From NCBI GenBank assembly GCA_947172415.1, contig OX359195.1, positions 310,001 through 374,000 on the forward strand: 64,000 nucleotides of DNA, in the 5' to 3' direction. The position numbers and the translations under genes are program-made. The notes below the pieces were generated by a model. That model was not told the origin of the DNA. It was given only the letters and a program-made list of their open reading frames with translations, and searched no databases. Every line of letters starts with the position of its first letter. Positions within the stretch are counted from its first letter, which is position 1. Positions 11,071 through 21,220 of the stretch are shown here, in pieces. This stretch comes from Chondrosia reniformis (Eukaryota > Porifera > Demospongiae > Chondrillida > Chondrillidae).

Positions 11071-12547
11071 GTGAGCATCAGTGCTGAGCGATCGTATGGA
11101 TATTGCGATTACTGCTATAATACGTAACAGTGAGACACTGAGCCCTGTCACGATAGTGGGGCTAGAAACAGTGGAAGCTACGTACATTACCCAAACCTAA
11201 TCCCACCATTACAGTACAGTAGTCCACTTAATATCCAATGAAGGTGAGTGTTTGATGAAATGCTTGTCACATTTGGACTGGGCAACCCCTCGATCATTCA
11301 CATCCAGCAGCAAGTAGACATAAGGTAAGATGAGTTTGGGAGTGGAGCGGAGCATACGTACTACTGTGCGGAAAAATCAACTGAATTAGTATGAAAATCA
11401 AGCTGAGCTGACAAAAGAACTGACATTACTTTTGAGGATGACAATTAGACAATCAGATGAGATTTATAAGCATAAATTGTCTAATACACCATTTTCCTAC
11501 TCGGATAATCTAATGCCTTTACATATACATATATACATAGGAAACTAAACCTGGTGAGGGCTTATTAATTATTTTTCAAAATGTGCTGTTGTTGAAAGTC
11601 TTTTACAATGAGATCAGAACTGTATTTATTAAGTAGGTAACTGAATGATTATATGAGAAGAATGTTCTTTGTAAAACTAGCTACCATCTTCAAAGGAGTT
11701 GCAGTTGATTTGAGCTGTGTGTAGTGAAGTAAACATGTTATTCTTATTTGACAAAAAGTTTGTTACAATGAACAAGAAATATTCACATTTTATTTATCTG
11801 ATTCTCCAGTGCACTAATTATAGGGTCTGCCTCAAGGAATATGTCCGAATTGAACTTTTTGTGTGTATAAATGTTCATTTAACTCTTTGATTATGAATTA
11901 TCTAATACATACATACTATACAGGTTTGGTAATCACTTGTTGTAGTTGACAGTAGAGTTGCAGTTGACTGGAGCTGTGTGTAATGAACTGTATTTCTAAG
12001 ACAAACTATGACTGCATGATCAATGTGTGAAAGCTGTCTTAATCTTAATCTTAATCTCAAATAGATATACAGTTGAATACTTACTTTGGTATTTTGTAAC
12101 CAGTGAAGACACCATGAGGCCAAAATGAATTTCCAATTCTAAAGTGCTCAATAATGTCTTTCATAATGTGAATAATTTATATATTTGTGGATATCATATC
12201 AATTTAGCAGGGACTATATGCAGAACTTGGGGTCAGAAGGGGCAAAATGAAAATTTTCAAAATTTAGGGCAATGTTATGAGGTGTCAAAGCTGTTTAGGG
12301 GGTTCCCAAAAGTCTAGGGGGGGGGGGGCAAAAGCAATCCTAGGGGGACAAATGCCCCCTCCCCCTCTATGCAGCCCTGATACAGTATACCAGTGGCATT
12401 GCATAATCACCTGCTGCATGTTCATTGTAAAGTTGGATTATGTGAGGGTCTAGTTAGTTTGAGAATTGAATAATTTCAATAATTCCATTCTTCCTCTTTA
12501 ACTGGTAACTTTAAGCTAATTTGATATCCATTTATACCAATATGAAC
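11071..12547. other. mixed array flank without a gene
   Basis: 11071-11520 matches the tail of NUP210 copy A. 11600-11760 is a piece of the array spacer (cttcaaaggagttgcagttga). 11798-11833 is an inverted copy of the end of the first NUP210 block. 12195-12380 is a G-rich repeat with a 10-12-base poly-G run. 12381-12480 is array 3' flank. No intact coding sequence seen. Confidence 0.55.
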
Positions 12548-12775
12548 TATGACTTCTATGTCATCTTGTGTTGGTTCAGTCGCTTTGTGAAACCAACCAT
12601 ATCTGTCACAAGAATGAGCTGTATCAGCAACACAACCAGCTCCATCCCAAAGTGGATCAGACCAGGCAGTTACATCAGATGTGGTAGTAGCGAATCCGGA
12701 TTCACAGTAAAAATGGTCACCCACAAAGTCAGGAACATTGTCAAAGTTAAAAGGATCTTTGTCATTGGACATCTT
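12548..12775 (-). pseudogene. internal relic of an array gene (head D)
   Basis: The minus strand reads DPFNFDNVPDFVGDH, FYCESGF, DPLWDGAGCVADTAHSCD and TQDDIEV, then leaves homology on both sides. Both the stalk half and the LLEIWVL end are missing. The surviving frame has no stop, so the loss is by truncation. Confidence 0.85.
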
Positions 12776-13080
12776 ACCTTCAGATTGTGATCATCGTCAT
12801 TTATAATTGAACAGAATTGCTTGTAAAATGTATTTTTGATAGTTTCTAGATAGTGTATGTTTAAATAATAGTAGTTTTAGACATGTACCGTTTATGTATG
12901 TACATGTATGTATCAAATTAATTGTTTGAATTTACCCGTAGGTCTTCATCAGCAATGATATATATACAGCCACGTACAGTTAGGTATGATTTATGTTTAT
13001 GACTGATCAATTTCCTAATGAAATGTTTAGTAACTATCACACTACAGTTTGCCTTGCTTAGCTATGTTGACTGTTGTAAT

Positions 13081-14022
13081 TCAAAGGACCCAGATCTCCA
13101 AAAGATCAGTGTAGAAGTCTTCATTACTCCTATGTTCATCAGCACACCACCTGACTTCTATGTCTTCTTGACTTGGTTCAATGTCACGATGAAACCAGCC
13201 ATATCTTGAACAAGACTGTGCAGTACTTGAGACACACTGCTGTCCATCCCACAGAGGGTCCTCCCAAGCAATCCTTCCCCCAATCGTTGTATGTAAAAAG
13301 CCAGTTTCACAATAAAAATTATTACCAACAAAGACAGGTACTATAGTGAAGTCAAATGGATCTAAATCTCTCGGACACCTTATTTCCAAATTAGTAGTAT
13401 GAAGTTCACTAAAACCAACTGTCAGTGTCCAAAGATGCTTCCTTGGGTTGCCATGGGTGATGGAGAGGCCATCAACATATGCATCATCTATAGTTCTTAA
13501 ATATGACTTCCCGAATGCATTCATTGACCCGTACTGATAACCTCTTGCATAACCACATACATGAGAGTAAGTAGTATTCACAGGAAAGGTCACTGAAGAG
13601 CATCCTCCAGGAGCTGCAAGTGTGTGGCCTGCTCCATCAACACTCCTTCCACAAGCTCTCTGTCCTATGATGTTGTTAGAGGTCTCATTAAGACCACTTG
13701 GACACTCTGCTTCTGGATCAGTCATATTGATGTAGGCCACTCTTCTCCAATTGAAACTGGAAATGTTACAAAGAGTTAATTCAGTTACTTGAAGTTTAGC
13801 AGCAAAAGAGTTTAGCTCATTCTCAATCTCTTTAGTAGTGTTCTCTTTAGCTTCTGCTATTATGTTCTCCAATCTGTTCAGCTCCTCTTGTAAATTTTGA
13901 TAATCTTCTCTTTTCCCTATAAGGTCTGCGATGTGTAGTCCAAGAGATGTTATTTGAAAGGCCATCATAGTTAGAAGAGCTACCAGCAACAGAACAGTGG
14001 GGATACACTTTAGTGAGGTCAT
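13081..14022 (-). CDS. cysteine-rich array protein, stalk B + head Q (313 aa)
   Basis: Intact and intronless. The stalk is nearly the same as in the 4.4-kb gene. The head is of the Q type: HVCGYARGYQ, TIDDAYVDGLSITHG, DFVGNN-like FVGNNFYCETGF, DPLWDGQQCVSS, CSRYGWFHRD and QEDIEVRWCADE. The frame stays open upstream to an ATG at 14112, but that ATG lies above the TATA box at 14076-14083, so MTSLKC at 14022 is chosen. Variable loops are AGHTLAAPGG after SVDG, GKSYLR before TIDD, ELHTTNLEIR before CPRD, and LHTTIGG after ETGF. Probably secreted or membrane-anchored facing outward; no known catalytic motif is visible. Confidence 0.88.
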   Translation of the reverse strand: MTSLKCIPTVLLLVALLTMMAFQITSLGLHIADLIGKREDYQNLQEELNRLENIIAEAKENTTKEIENELNSFAAKLQVTELTLCNISSFNWRRVAYINMTDPEAECPSGLNETSNNIIGQRACGRSVDGAGHTLAAPGGCSSVTFPVNTTYSHVCGYARGYQYGSMNAFGKSYLRTIDDAYVDGLSITHGNPRKHLWTLTVGFSELHTTNLEIRCPRDLDPFDFTIVPVFVGNNFYCETGFLHTTIGGRIAWEDPLWDGQQCVSSTAQSCSRYGWFHRDIEPSQEDIEVRWCADEHRSNEDFYTDLLEIWVL

Positions 14023-14075
14023 TGTGGTAGCTGCAGCAGTAACTATTAGCTGACTATGTGAGCAGCTTGAGGTTG

Positions 14076-14083
14076 TATTTATA
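14076..14083 (-). promoter_or_regulatory. TATA box of the 13.1-kb array gene
   Basis: TATAAATA on the minus strand, 54-61 bases above the chosen start. It rules out the longer 343-codon frame as the normal product. Confidence 0.7.
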
Positions 14084-14112
14084 GTTGTTCTAAATGTGTT
14101 GCCATTAGACAT

Positions 14113-15150
14113 ATTCCTTCATCCACATCTTCTTAGCAATGTTGCTTCACTTTAAAGCATTTCCTGTATTAACTAAATTGATTAGCTTGCTCATCATATA
14201 CCATACAGTATGTAGCATACACAGTGTATGTACAGTATATGTGATCTGTAATAGCACACTTTAATGGATTTTTATGATTGAACAGAATTATAATGTATTT
14301 TGTGATAATGTATGAAGAGTATATGTTTAAGTAACAGAACAGTTTGTGGTTTTAAGATTCTCTCAGTCATGTCTTTTTTAAGAGAAATATTACTTTGAAA
14401 TACCGTCCAATGCTTGTGTAGTTTGAATTTATACTATTTAATATCCTGTCAATCTCATAGGAAGATAATTCAGTTTTCAATTTTATAGGAAAGTTAAAGG
14501 AAATGTTTACGTTCATTCTACAAATTACATTTACAGTCGACTTGAGCTATAAGTTCTAAATGATCTACCAATTGTATCAAAGTCATGTTATTCAGCTAGT
14601 TTGTTGTGCAATATTGAAATGGTTTCAGTTTGCACTTAATAGTTTACCTGAGACTGTTTGGACAAGTGATGGAACATGTCTGTTATGATGTGATGTAATG
14701 GTACAACCACAACTGTTTTATTTATTGTATCACACTGCTGATAAAGTAGTAAATATAAATTTATTGTGAGAACTCATTAATTCTCATAGGACATTACATT
14801 GAATTGAATTGAATTGAATTGAAATAATTTTTTGACCAAGTAATGGAGAATGTCTATTATCATGTGATGTGACAGTCCAATGATAATGACAATGTCTGTG
14901 TAGTTCTATTTGTAGTATCACATTACTGATAGAGAGAGGTAATAGAGTGAGTATCAGTAATAAGAATTAATTGCATATTTTCATTCTCCTATTACTTACA
15001 TATGTATATAAATCAATTTAAATATTCTGTCCAAATTAAATTACATAGAATTAGAATGTATATTAAGTTAATTTAATACGTAGGGCCTCTGATTTTCTAT
15101 TAATATGAGTGTGCAGTTATTAAATATCTTTTACAATATGATAGCAACTG
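14113..15150. other. array spacer
   Basis: Near-identical to 5420-6400, 30060-30990 and 39000-39930. It contains a (TTGAA)n-like run around 14800-14822 that varies in length between copies. No gene seen. Confidence 0.55.
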
Positions 15151-15179
15151 AATTTGTATAAAATAGGTAGCACTGAATG

Positions 15180-15600
15180 TTAAGAAGGTTGAGGGTAAAC
15201 ATCTTCAAAGGAGTTGCAGTTGACTTGAGCTATATGTAACGAACTGTGTATCAAAGACATGTTATTCTCATTTGCCAAAAACAGTTTTATTTCAGTGAAC
15301 AAGGAATGTGTCAGTATATGAACATTTAATGTGACAAACAACTTACGTATGTATAAATGGTTGGTGCTTGACTGTAGTGTTGGGCGATTATTACTATAGT
15401 AGGTGTGATTATTGACGGAAGCAACTCCTGCAATGATTGCTACAATTGCCAATGTAGTTGTATTTAAATGGTGTTTATGGTGATTTCGCTGTAATATTAC
15501 ATTTCCACCTGAGGGAAACATTTCGAATGACCTCAAATGTACAGAATGTGGCTAACTACCACCAGAGAGTAGAAAATCCATGCCTATATTCTTCATGCAG
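15180..15600 (-). other. possible relic exons: transmembrane segment and short tail
   Basis: An open minus frame (15180-15536) holds a hydrophobic stretch TTTLAIVAIIAGVAS, then a GTAAGT donor after TNHLYI and, across a short gap, an ATAG acceptor before QVNCNSFEDVYPQPS and a stop. Donor and acceptor are both phase 1. The block recurs at about 7.46-7.87, 31.0-31.35 and 39.94-40.35 kb, but those copies have a stop (GCA TGA) or indels in the hydrophobic part. It could be the 3' end of an old membrane receptor gene carried in the spacer. Low certainty; no upstream exons were established. Confidence 0.3.
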
Positions 15601-16259
15601 TTATCACGGATTGGCAATTTAATTGTCAATTTGATATAATTGTTTTTGCAACTAAGATGTGGTTATCATATCGTGTCTTGCTGACATCACTGTGCAGTGA
15701 TATGATAGTGGTATTGTCCACCTCTACTAGACTGTATTACACTGCAGCCTCTCCTATAGCTTATAAGAACCTTCCATCTGCGGACGACCTCTCTATTCAG
15801 TACTAAACACCAAACCAAGTAGTGCTGTGTTGTTACATGACACTGGTAGTGTTAAGTATATGTACGTATATAGAGAGCTACATTCTGAACCACTTTCCCA
15901 TTATGTAGTTGGGCAGACTCTCCTATAACCTCCAAATGAATTGAGTACTTACTTTCACTGAAACTGTAGTCTGTTAGTTGTTACCTTACTATAAGATCAA
16001 CAAAGTGGTCAAGTAATTTGACTGTGAGACGTTGCTCTAACTCAAATTACTTGTTTCAGAAGCAATCTTTTAGGATTTCATGCACATTAAATTACCATTG
16101 GGAACCATTGGAAATTTACTATATACGTATAAGCGACACTCCTTTAATTTCAGTATAGCAAATGCTTTTCTAAATCTTTAGTTTTAAGTATTACAGAGTA
16201 AATGTATACAACTATATTTGAGTATACTGTTCAAACTGAAGTCTTAATAGTTAGCTTAG
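15601..16259. other. array spacer, right part
   Basis: Aligns with 7870-8560, 40350-40670 and 40907-41470. It keeps the uninterrupted site cccattatgtagttggg (15897-15913) where the 40.7-kb copy carries an insertion. No gene seen. Confidence 0.55.
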
Positions 16260-16843
16260 TTACAACACCCAAATCTCCAGCAAATCAGTGTAGACATCTT
16301 CATCGGTTCTTTCCTCATTTCCACACCACCTGACTTCTATGTCATCCTGTGTCAGTTCAATCTCTCTGTGAAACCAACCATGTCTGTCACAAGAATGAGC
16401 TGTATCAACAACACAACCAGCTTCATCCCAAAGTGGATCAGACCAGGTAGTTCAGTGTGGTGTAACAGTAAAAATGGCTGCTAACAAAGTCAGGAACATG
16501 TGAAAGAAAGGATCTTTGTCTCTTGGACATGTTAGCATTAAATTGTAATAACCTTCACTCCTTCCAACTGCCAATGTCCACAGATGCTGTCTTGGGCTAC
16601 CATGAGTGATGGAGAGACCATCAACATATGTCTGATCTATAGTTTCACCTCTTACTACTTGAAATGCATCCATAGTCCCGTATTGGTATCCTCTAGCAAT
16701 ACCACACACTTGAGAGTAAGTTGTGTTTACTGGAAATGTGACTGGAGAGTATGCATCCTAAATCTTTTCCTGGATATTTTCCATCAACACTCCTTCCACA
16801 AGCTCTCTGTCCTGTGCTACTGTTAGATACCTCATTAAGACCT
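16260..16843 (-). pseudogene. array gene relic (head D), several lesions
   Basis: The head reads from the LLEIWVL end up to GQRACGR, then breaks off at about 16843. A deletion removes the loop between DPLWDG and FYCESG, GDHFYC has become AAIFT through frameshift, and an insertion near 16740-16760 disrupts the SVDG loop. The stalk and promoter are missing. HGSPRQHLWTLAVG and GIARGYQYGTMDAF identify it as D type. Confidence 0.85.
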
Positions 16844-17125
16844 TGGGAACAACTGGCTTACTTTCCAACCATAACTGGACTGTCCAGGCTTCAATTCCAA
16901 GCAATTGCTTCTTTCGTGTTTTTCCCTCTTCATGATGTTTCAAATGATTATTATACTTGTGGTTTGATTATCATTTTGACTAGTTGTGTACGTATGTATT
17001 TAACACACACACATCTTTTGGCTATAAGATTAATCAATGATTAATGAAGACTAAACAACACAATTTCAAATGAAAAATGTTTAGTAACTACTATTGCCTT
17101 CCTTAGCTATGTTGTCTGTTGTAAT

Positions 17126-18184
17126 TCAAAGGACCCAGATCTCCAAAAGGTCAGTGTAGACATCTTCATTAATCCTTTCTTCATCAGCACACCACCTGAC
17201 TTCTATGTCTTCTTGACTTGGTGCAATGTCACGATGAAACCAGCCATATCTTGAACAAGACTGTGCAGTACTTGAGACACACTGCTGCCCATCCCACAGA
17301 GGGTCCTCCCAAACAGTTCTCCCTTCCCAAGCAGGTCCATTGAATCCAGTTTCACAATAAAAGTTATTACCAACAAAGTCAGGTACTCTAGTGAAGTCAA
17401 ATGGATCAGTATCTCTTGGACACCTTAGGGCTAAATTACTAAAAAGTTCACTAACACTGACTGCCAGTGTCCAAAGATGCTTCCTTGGGTTACCATGGGT
17501 GATGGAGAGGCCTTCAACATATGCATCATCTATAGTCCTTCTTGGTGAAGTAAGGAATGCATCCATTGAGCTGTACTGATAACCTCTTGCATAACCACAT
17601 ACATGAGAGTAAGTAGTATTCACAGGAAAGGTCACTGAAGAGCATCCTCCAGGAGATTCTAGACTGACACCTCCTCCATCAACACTCCTTCCACATGCTC
17701 TCTGTCCTGTGTTGCTGTTAGATACCTCATTAAGACCACTTGGACACTCTGCTTCTGGATCAGTCATATTGATGTAGGCCACTCTTCTCCAGTCACTACT
17801 AGTAATGTTACAAAGTGTTATTTCCTCTTCTTCAGGAGGAGGACAGTCTGAGGTTATGTGATCCATCAGTTGATCTATCTTCTCACACAAGGAACTGTTG
17901 AGCTCTTCAATCTTCTTTTGGCATTCTGCTCTTTCTTCTCCAATCAGTTGTTTTATTTCATGAAGCTGTTTGACAATGGTGCTGGTAAGGTTTCCAAGAT
18001 CAGCACTTGAAGAGCTGTGACACTTGTCATAAGACGCTTTTGCAAATAAAGAGAAGAATGACTGCCAAGATGCCATACTGGTAGAGTCATCATTGAGTGA
18101 GCAGTGAGTGTCAGCTGTACTTGTGAGTATCAAGTGACTGGCCAGTATAGTAAGGAGAATCCAATTCCATTTAGTAGAATTCAT
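17126..18184 (-). CDS. secreted cysteine-rich array protein, stalk A + head Q (352 aa)
   Basis: Intact and intronless. Residues 1-24 are a clear signal peptide (WILLTILASHLILTSTA, probable cut before D25). Residues 25-60 include two cysteines. Residues ~62-112 are a charged heptad-rich stalk with cysteines (VKQLHEIKQLIGEERAECQK). An acidic linker PPPEEEE leads to the head (C125 onward) with ten cysteines and ending LLEIWVL. Variable loops are GGVSLESPGG, LTSPRR, VSELFSNLALR, NGPAWEGRTV and ADEERINEDV. The start is supported by a TATA box ~95 bases upstream. Stalk cysteines and heptads suggest an oligomeric secreted protein; that is inference. Confidence 0.9.
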   Translation of the reverse strand: MNSTKWNWILLTILASHLILTSTADTHCSLNDDSTSMASWQSFFSLFAKASYDKCHSSSSADLGNLTSTIVKQLHEIKQLIGEERAECQKKIEELNSSLCEKIDQLMDHITSDCPPPEEEEITLCNITSSDWRRVAYINMTDPEAECPSGLNEVSNSNTGQRACGRSVDGGGVSLESPGGCSSVTFPVNTTYSHVCGYARGYQYSSMDAFLTSPRRTIDDAYVEGLSITHGNPRKHLWTLAVSVSELFSNLALRCPRDTDPFDFTRVPDFVGNNFYCETGFNGPAWEGRTVWEDPLWDGQQCVSSTAQSCSRYGWFHRDIAPSQEDIEVRWCADEERINEDVYTDLLEIWVL

Positions 18185-18278
18185 CTTTTGGATATTTTGA
18201 GTTGTCTGATGAGATTAAGGAGCTTGTTTCTCTTACATTTAGTGGTTGGTTGAGTTGCAGCTACAGTGATGAAGCTGC

Positions 18279-18285
18279 TTTTATA
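18279..18285 (-). promoter_or_regulatory. TATA box of the 17.1-kb array gene
   Basis: TATAAAA on the minus strand, ~95 bases above the start codon. The same element stands above the other A-stalk genes. Confidence 0.65.
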
Positions 18286-18462
18286 GGAAATGGCACCAAA
18301 TTAATGATCATGACCAGTTGTAATTGGTTTAATGGTATCAGATTTGTAATTGTGGGCGCTTCTTATACTTCACTTGTTTCTTCTAAATTCTTTCTTCCTT
18401 TCTAAGTGAAAGTTATTCGCCACAGGAATTATACAAGTATTTTCTGTGTTTCCTTTCTAACA

Positions 18463-18800
18463 TATTTAGGTCTGGACGGCTTCAATTTTGGGGTGCTGAA
18501 TTGTTTCAGTAATTAGATTTTTAATAATTAGGTGGCTATCTGCTCATAGCCTTGTAAAATGGCGGACGCTCGGCTGGCTTTCGCTTTATAAGCTTAATAT
18601 TACCTTTCTCTTCCTTTACATCAAACATTGAATCAAAGGATTTACAAACCACCTTTACTAATGTAAAGCCTGCGCTATAAACATTTTTCTACAAGGTACG
18701 ACCTTGAAATTAATGGCATTCAAGCGATGATCAGAATTGGTGAACTGGACATCTAAGAAGTAGTTTGAGTTTGGGGATGTTGGGCACCCCACGACTTTTT
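18463..18800. repeat. dispersed repeat containing aaaatggcggacgctcgg
   Basis: This ~340-base block recurs at about 22540-22770 and, more diverged, at 58225-58560. The shared core includes ggacgctcggctggctttcg and tttacaaaccgcctttacta. Ends are unclear and no coding capacity was seen, so its class is unknown. Confidence 0.65.
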
Positions 18801-18939
18801 ATACTCAATTTTTACATTGCATGTTCATGATACACCAAGGTATCTATTGAAGCAAATAATGTCTTTAGATATCAGTAATTTCAATTCAAATTCTCTGACA
18901 GCTTTATCTCCAATGGAGGTAGCCCCTTATAACATTCAT

Positions 18940-19110
18940 ATACGTATATACAGTATATGAATATATAGTAGTTAGTAGCTAGGCATAAATACTATACGTA
19001 TATACAGTATATGAATATATAGTAGTTAGTAGCTAGGCATAAATACTATACGTATATACAGTATATGAATATATAGTAGTTAGTAGCTAGGCATAAATAC
19101 TATACGTATA
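18940..19110. repeat. three 54-bp tandem repeats
   Basis: Three nearly perfect units with the core tagtagttagtagctaggc and a TACGTATA segment in each. Confidence 0.93.
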
Positions 19111-19136
19111 TAATTTATTATTTAAAATTTTCATTT

Positions 19137-19395
19137 CAGCTTTCGTGGTCTTCTCCTAGGCCTTTGGCCAATCGCATCCTCATTATGCACACACTTCACC
19201 AGTCTTTCTTCTTCCATATCCTCTACCTTCACTTTCCATGCTCTCTGCTTCTTTCTAGCTGTTTCCACAACTGCTTCCTGCTTCAACCATTGCCTGATTT
19301 CCACATTTCAACTCTATCACTTTGTCACTCCCTCCACTCTCGTCAGATACCTCATATCCGTTGTCTGTAATCTGCTCTCACGTCTTCTCTGTATT
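19137..19395 (-). mobile_element. LINE 3' coding fragment
   Basis: On the minus strand the sequence reads VEDMEEERLVKCVH then IGQRPRRRPRK, the typical C-terminal end of LINE reverse transcriptase proteins (a DEERLVK motif and a GRRPRGRPRK-like basic end). The frame upstream has stops. It is a short dead fragment. Confidence 0.6.
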
Positions 19396-19491
19396 GTTTA
19401 TATCATTTACGTATATACAGTTGTACAGTTTTACTTGATAATAACATACAGTGTATATATAATAACTTGTTTATTATGCTATGTATCTATC

Positions 19492-19794
19492 ACAATCTTG
19501 ACAATCTCATGATGAAACCAGCCATATCTTGAACAGGATTGTGTAATACTTGAGGTCCATATCACAGAGGTCCTCCCAAAGTATTCTTCCTATTGATCCT
19601 TATGAAAGTTGTTTCAGTTCACTAGTTGTAAACTGAGTAACACTCTCATTCCGTCCCACTTCAGCGTTCTGTTGATCTTCTCTTTTCCCTATAAGGTCTG
19701 CAATGTGTAGTCCAAGAGATGTTATTTGAAAGACCATCATAGTTAGAAGAGCTACCAGCAACAGAACAGTAGGGATATACTTTAGTGAGGTCAT
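19492..19794 (-). pseudogene. array gene with internal deletion (stalk B, trace of head Q)
   Basis: The start MTSLKYIPTV and anchor segment are preserved down to GKRED. The sequence then jumps to a short scrap of the Q head region coding for CSRYGWFH at about 19505-19545. About 700 bases are missing and the remaining frame stops after 64 codons. The promoter is present, but TATAAATA is altered by an inserted CGTA at 19854-19858. Confidence 0.82.
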
Positions 19795-19799
19795 TGTGG

Positions 19800-20375
19800 T
19801 AGCTGCAGCAGTAACTATTAGCTGACTATGTGAGCAGCTTGAGGTTGTATTTATACGTAATTGTTCTAAATGTGTTGCCATTAGACAGATTCGTTCATCC
19901 ACATCTTCTTAGCAATGTTGCTTTACTTTATGGCATTTCCTGTATTAACTAAATTGATTAGCTTGCTCATCGTATACCATACAGTATGTAGCATACACAG
20001 TGTATGTACAGTATATGTGATCTGTAATAGCACACTTTAATCGATTTTTATGATTGAACAGAATTATAATGTATTTTTGTGAAAATGTATGAAGAGTGTA
20101 TTTTAAGTAACAGAACAGTTTGTGGTTTTAAGATTCTCTCAGTCATGTCTTTTTAAGAGAAATATTACTTTTAAATACCATCCAATGCTTGTGTAGTTTG
20201 AATTTATACTATTTAATATCCTGTCAATCTCATAGGAAGATAATATAGTTTTCAGTTTAATAGGAAAGTTAAAGGAAATGTTTACGCTCATTCTACAAAA
20301 TACATTTATAATCGACTTGAGCTATAAGTTCTAAATGATCTACCAATTGTATCAAAGTCATGTTATTCATCTTTG
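19800..20375. other. array 5' flank, truncated spacer
   Basis: The spacer after the B-type promoter continues as at 5340-5900, then is cut at ~20370 by a hairpin element. No gene. Confidence 0.5.
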
Positions 20376-20640
20376 GAAAGGGTCATCTTTCGACTTTGAG
20401 AGCGTCTAGAGACGCAGTTTTTATATTCTTTCTGCCGGACGTTTCGACCCTGGGGGTCTTCAGTGATCATATAATAAGGCTAACAATGCACAAATGGAAT
20501 ATATACTGCCTCAAATTTCAGTGACTTAACAATACACATCACTTCCATGTTTGGGCGCACTATCCCTATTTCAGCCATCATGGTGCGCCCAAACATGGAA
20601 GTGATGTGTATTGTTAGCCTTATTATATGATCATTGTCTT
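20376..20640. mobile_element. hairpin-type element with long inverted repeats
   Basis: The left part carries gggtcatctttcgacttt and cgtttcgaccctgggggtc, also found in the element at 57016-57197. Inside, a perfect 33-base inverted repeat (20528-20560 against 20582-20614) and the pair tgatcatataataaggcta / its complement at the right edge make a long hairpin. Non-autonomous DNA element is likely; ends are not fixed. Confidence 0.6.
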
Positions 20641-21220
20641 GTTTCATTGCTTTTTCTAGATGTGATAGGTACTGTTGCAGGGACTGCCATCCCTACTTCT
20701 CATTTCATTTTTTAAATGTTTTTATTTACTTTATATATATAAATGGATTAGGTTGGAGATATGACTAAAGAACATCCAAAATATAAATACATACGTACAT
20801 GAAACTATATAAATGGATTTGAAAAACATCCAAAATAAGGGTTAGGAAATTATATGCAGTATGTGCAACTCCTTTATTAAGATTTATCCCCAAACATTAT
20901 ATTGAATAAAATTGTTGGCTGAACAGCATGCATTGCTTTCTCAAACATCAGATTTTGACATTTCATTATTCGGCTAACAAAGAAATAGGCTAGCCTCATC
21001 AAAAACCCTTAAACATAAGAGTAGTTGATCATGGAGTAGCGTTTATATGTTCATTTTTTTATAACTATTGGCTTGTTGGATGTATAAGATAATTGAGATA
21101 TAAGATGATATAACAGATTATTATAGGATAATTAAACACCATTCAATTTCCTATAGTGAAATGTTTAGTAACTCTATCACATTACAGTTTGCCTTGCTAA
21201 TTAATGTTGTCTGTTGTAAT
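20641..21220. other. unannotated flank
   Basis: AT-rich sequence with short local duplications (acatccaaaat with ggatt/atata around 20740-20850). No gene seen. Confidence 0.45.

Noticed and set aside
14023-14112. Longer N-terminus (MSNGNTF...) for the B-stalk genes
   Set aside because: The upstream ATG lies above the TATA box and the frame is closed by an indel in the 4.4- and 37.6-kb genes, while the MTSLKC start and its hydrophobic segment are conserved.
20440-20470. Ribozyme-like reading of gaagacccccagggtcgaaacg (minus strand, also near 57110)
   Set aside because: The core would read CTGAAGA, not CTGATGA, so an essential position is lost; treated as part of a hairpin element.
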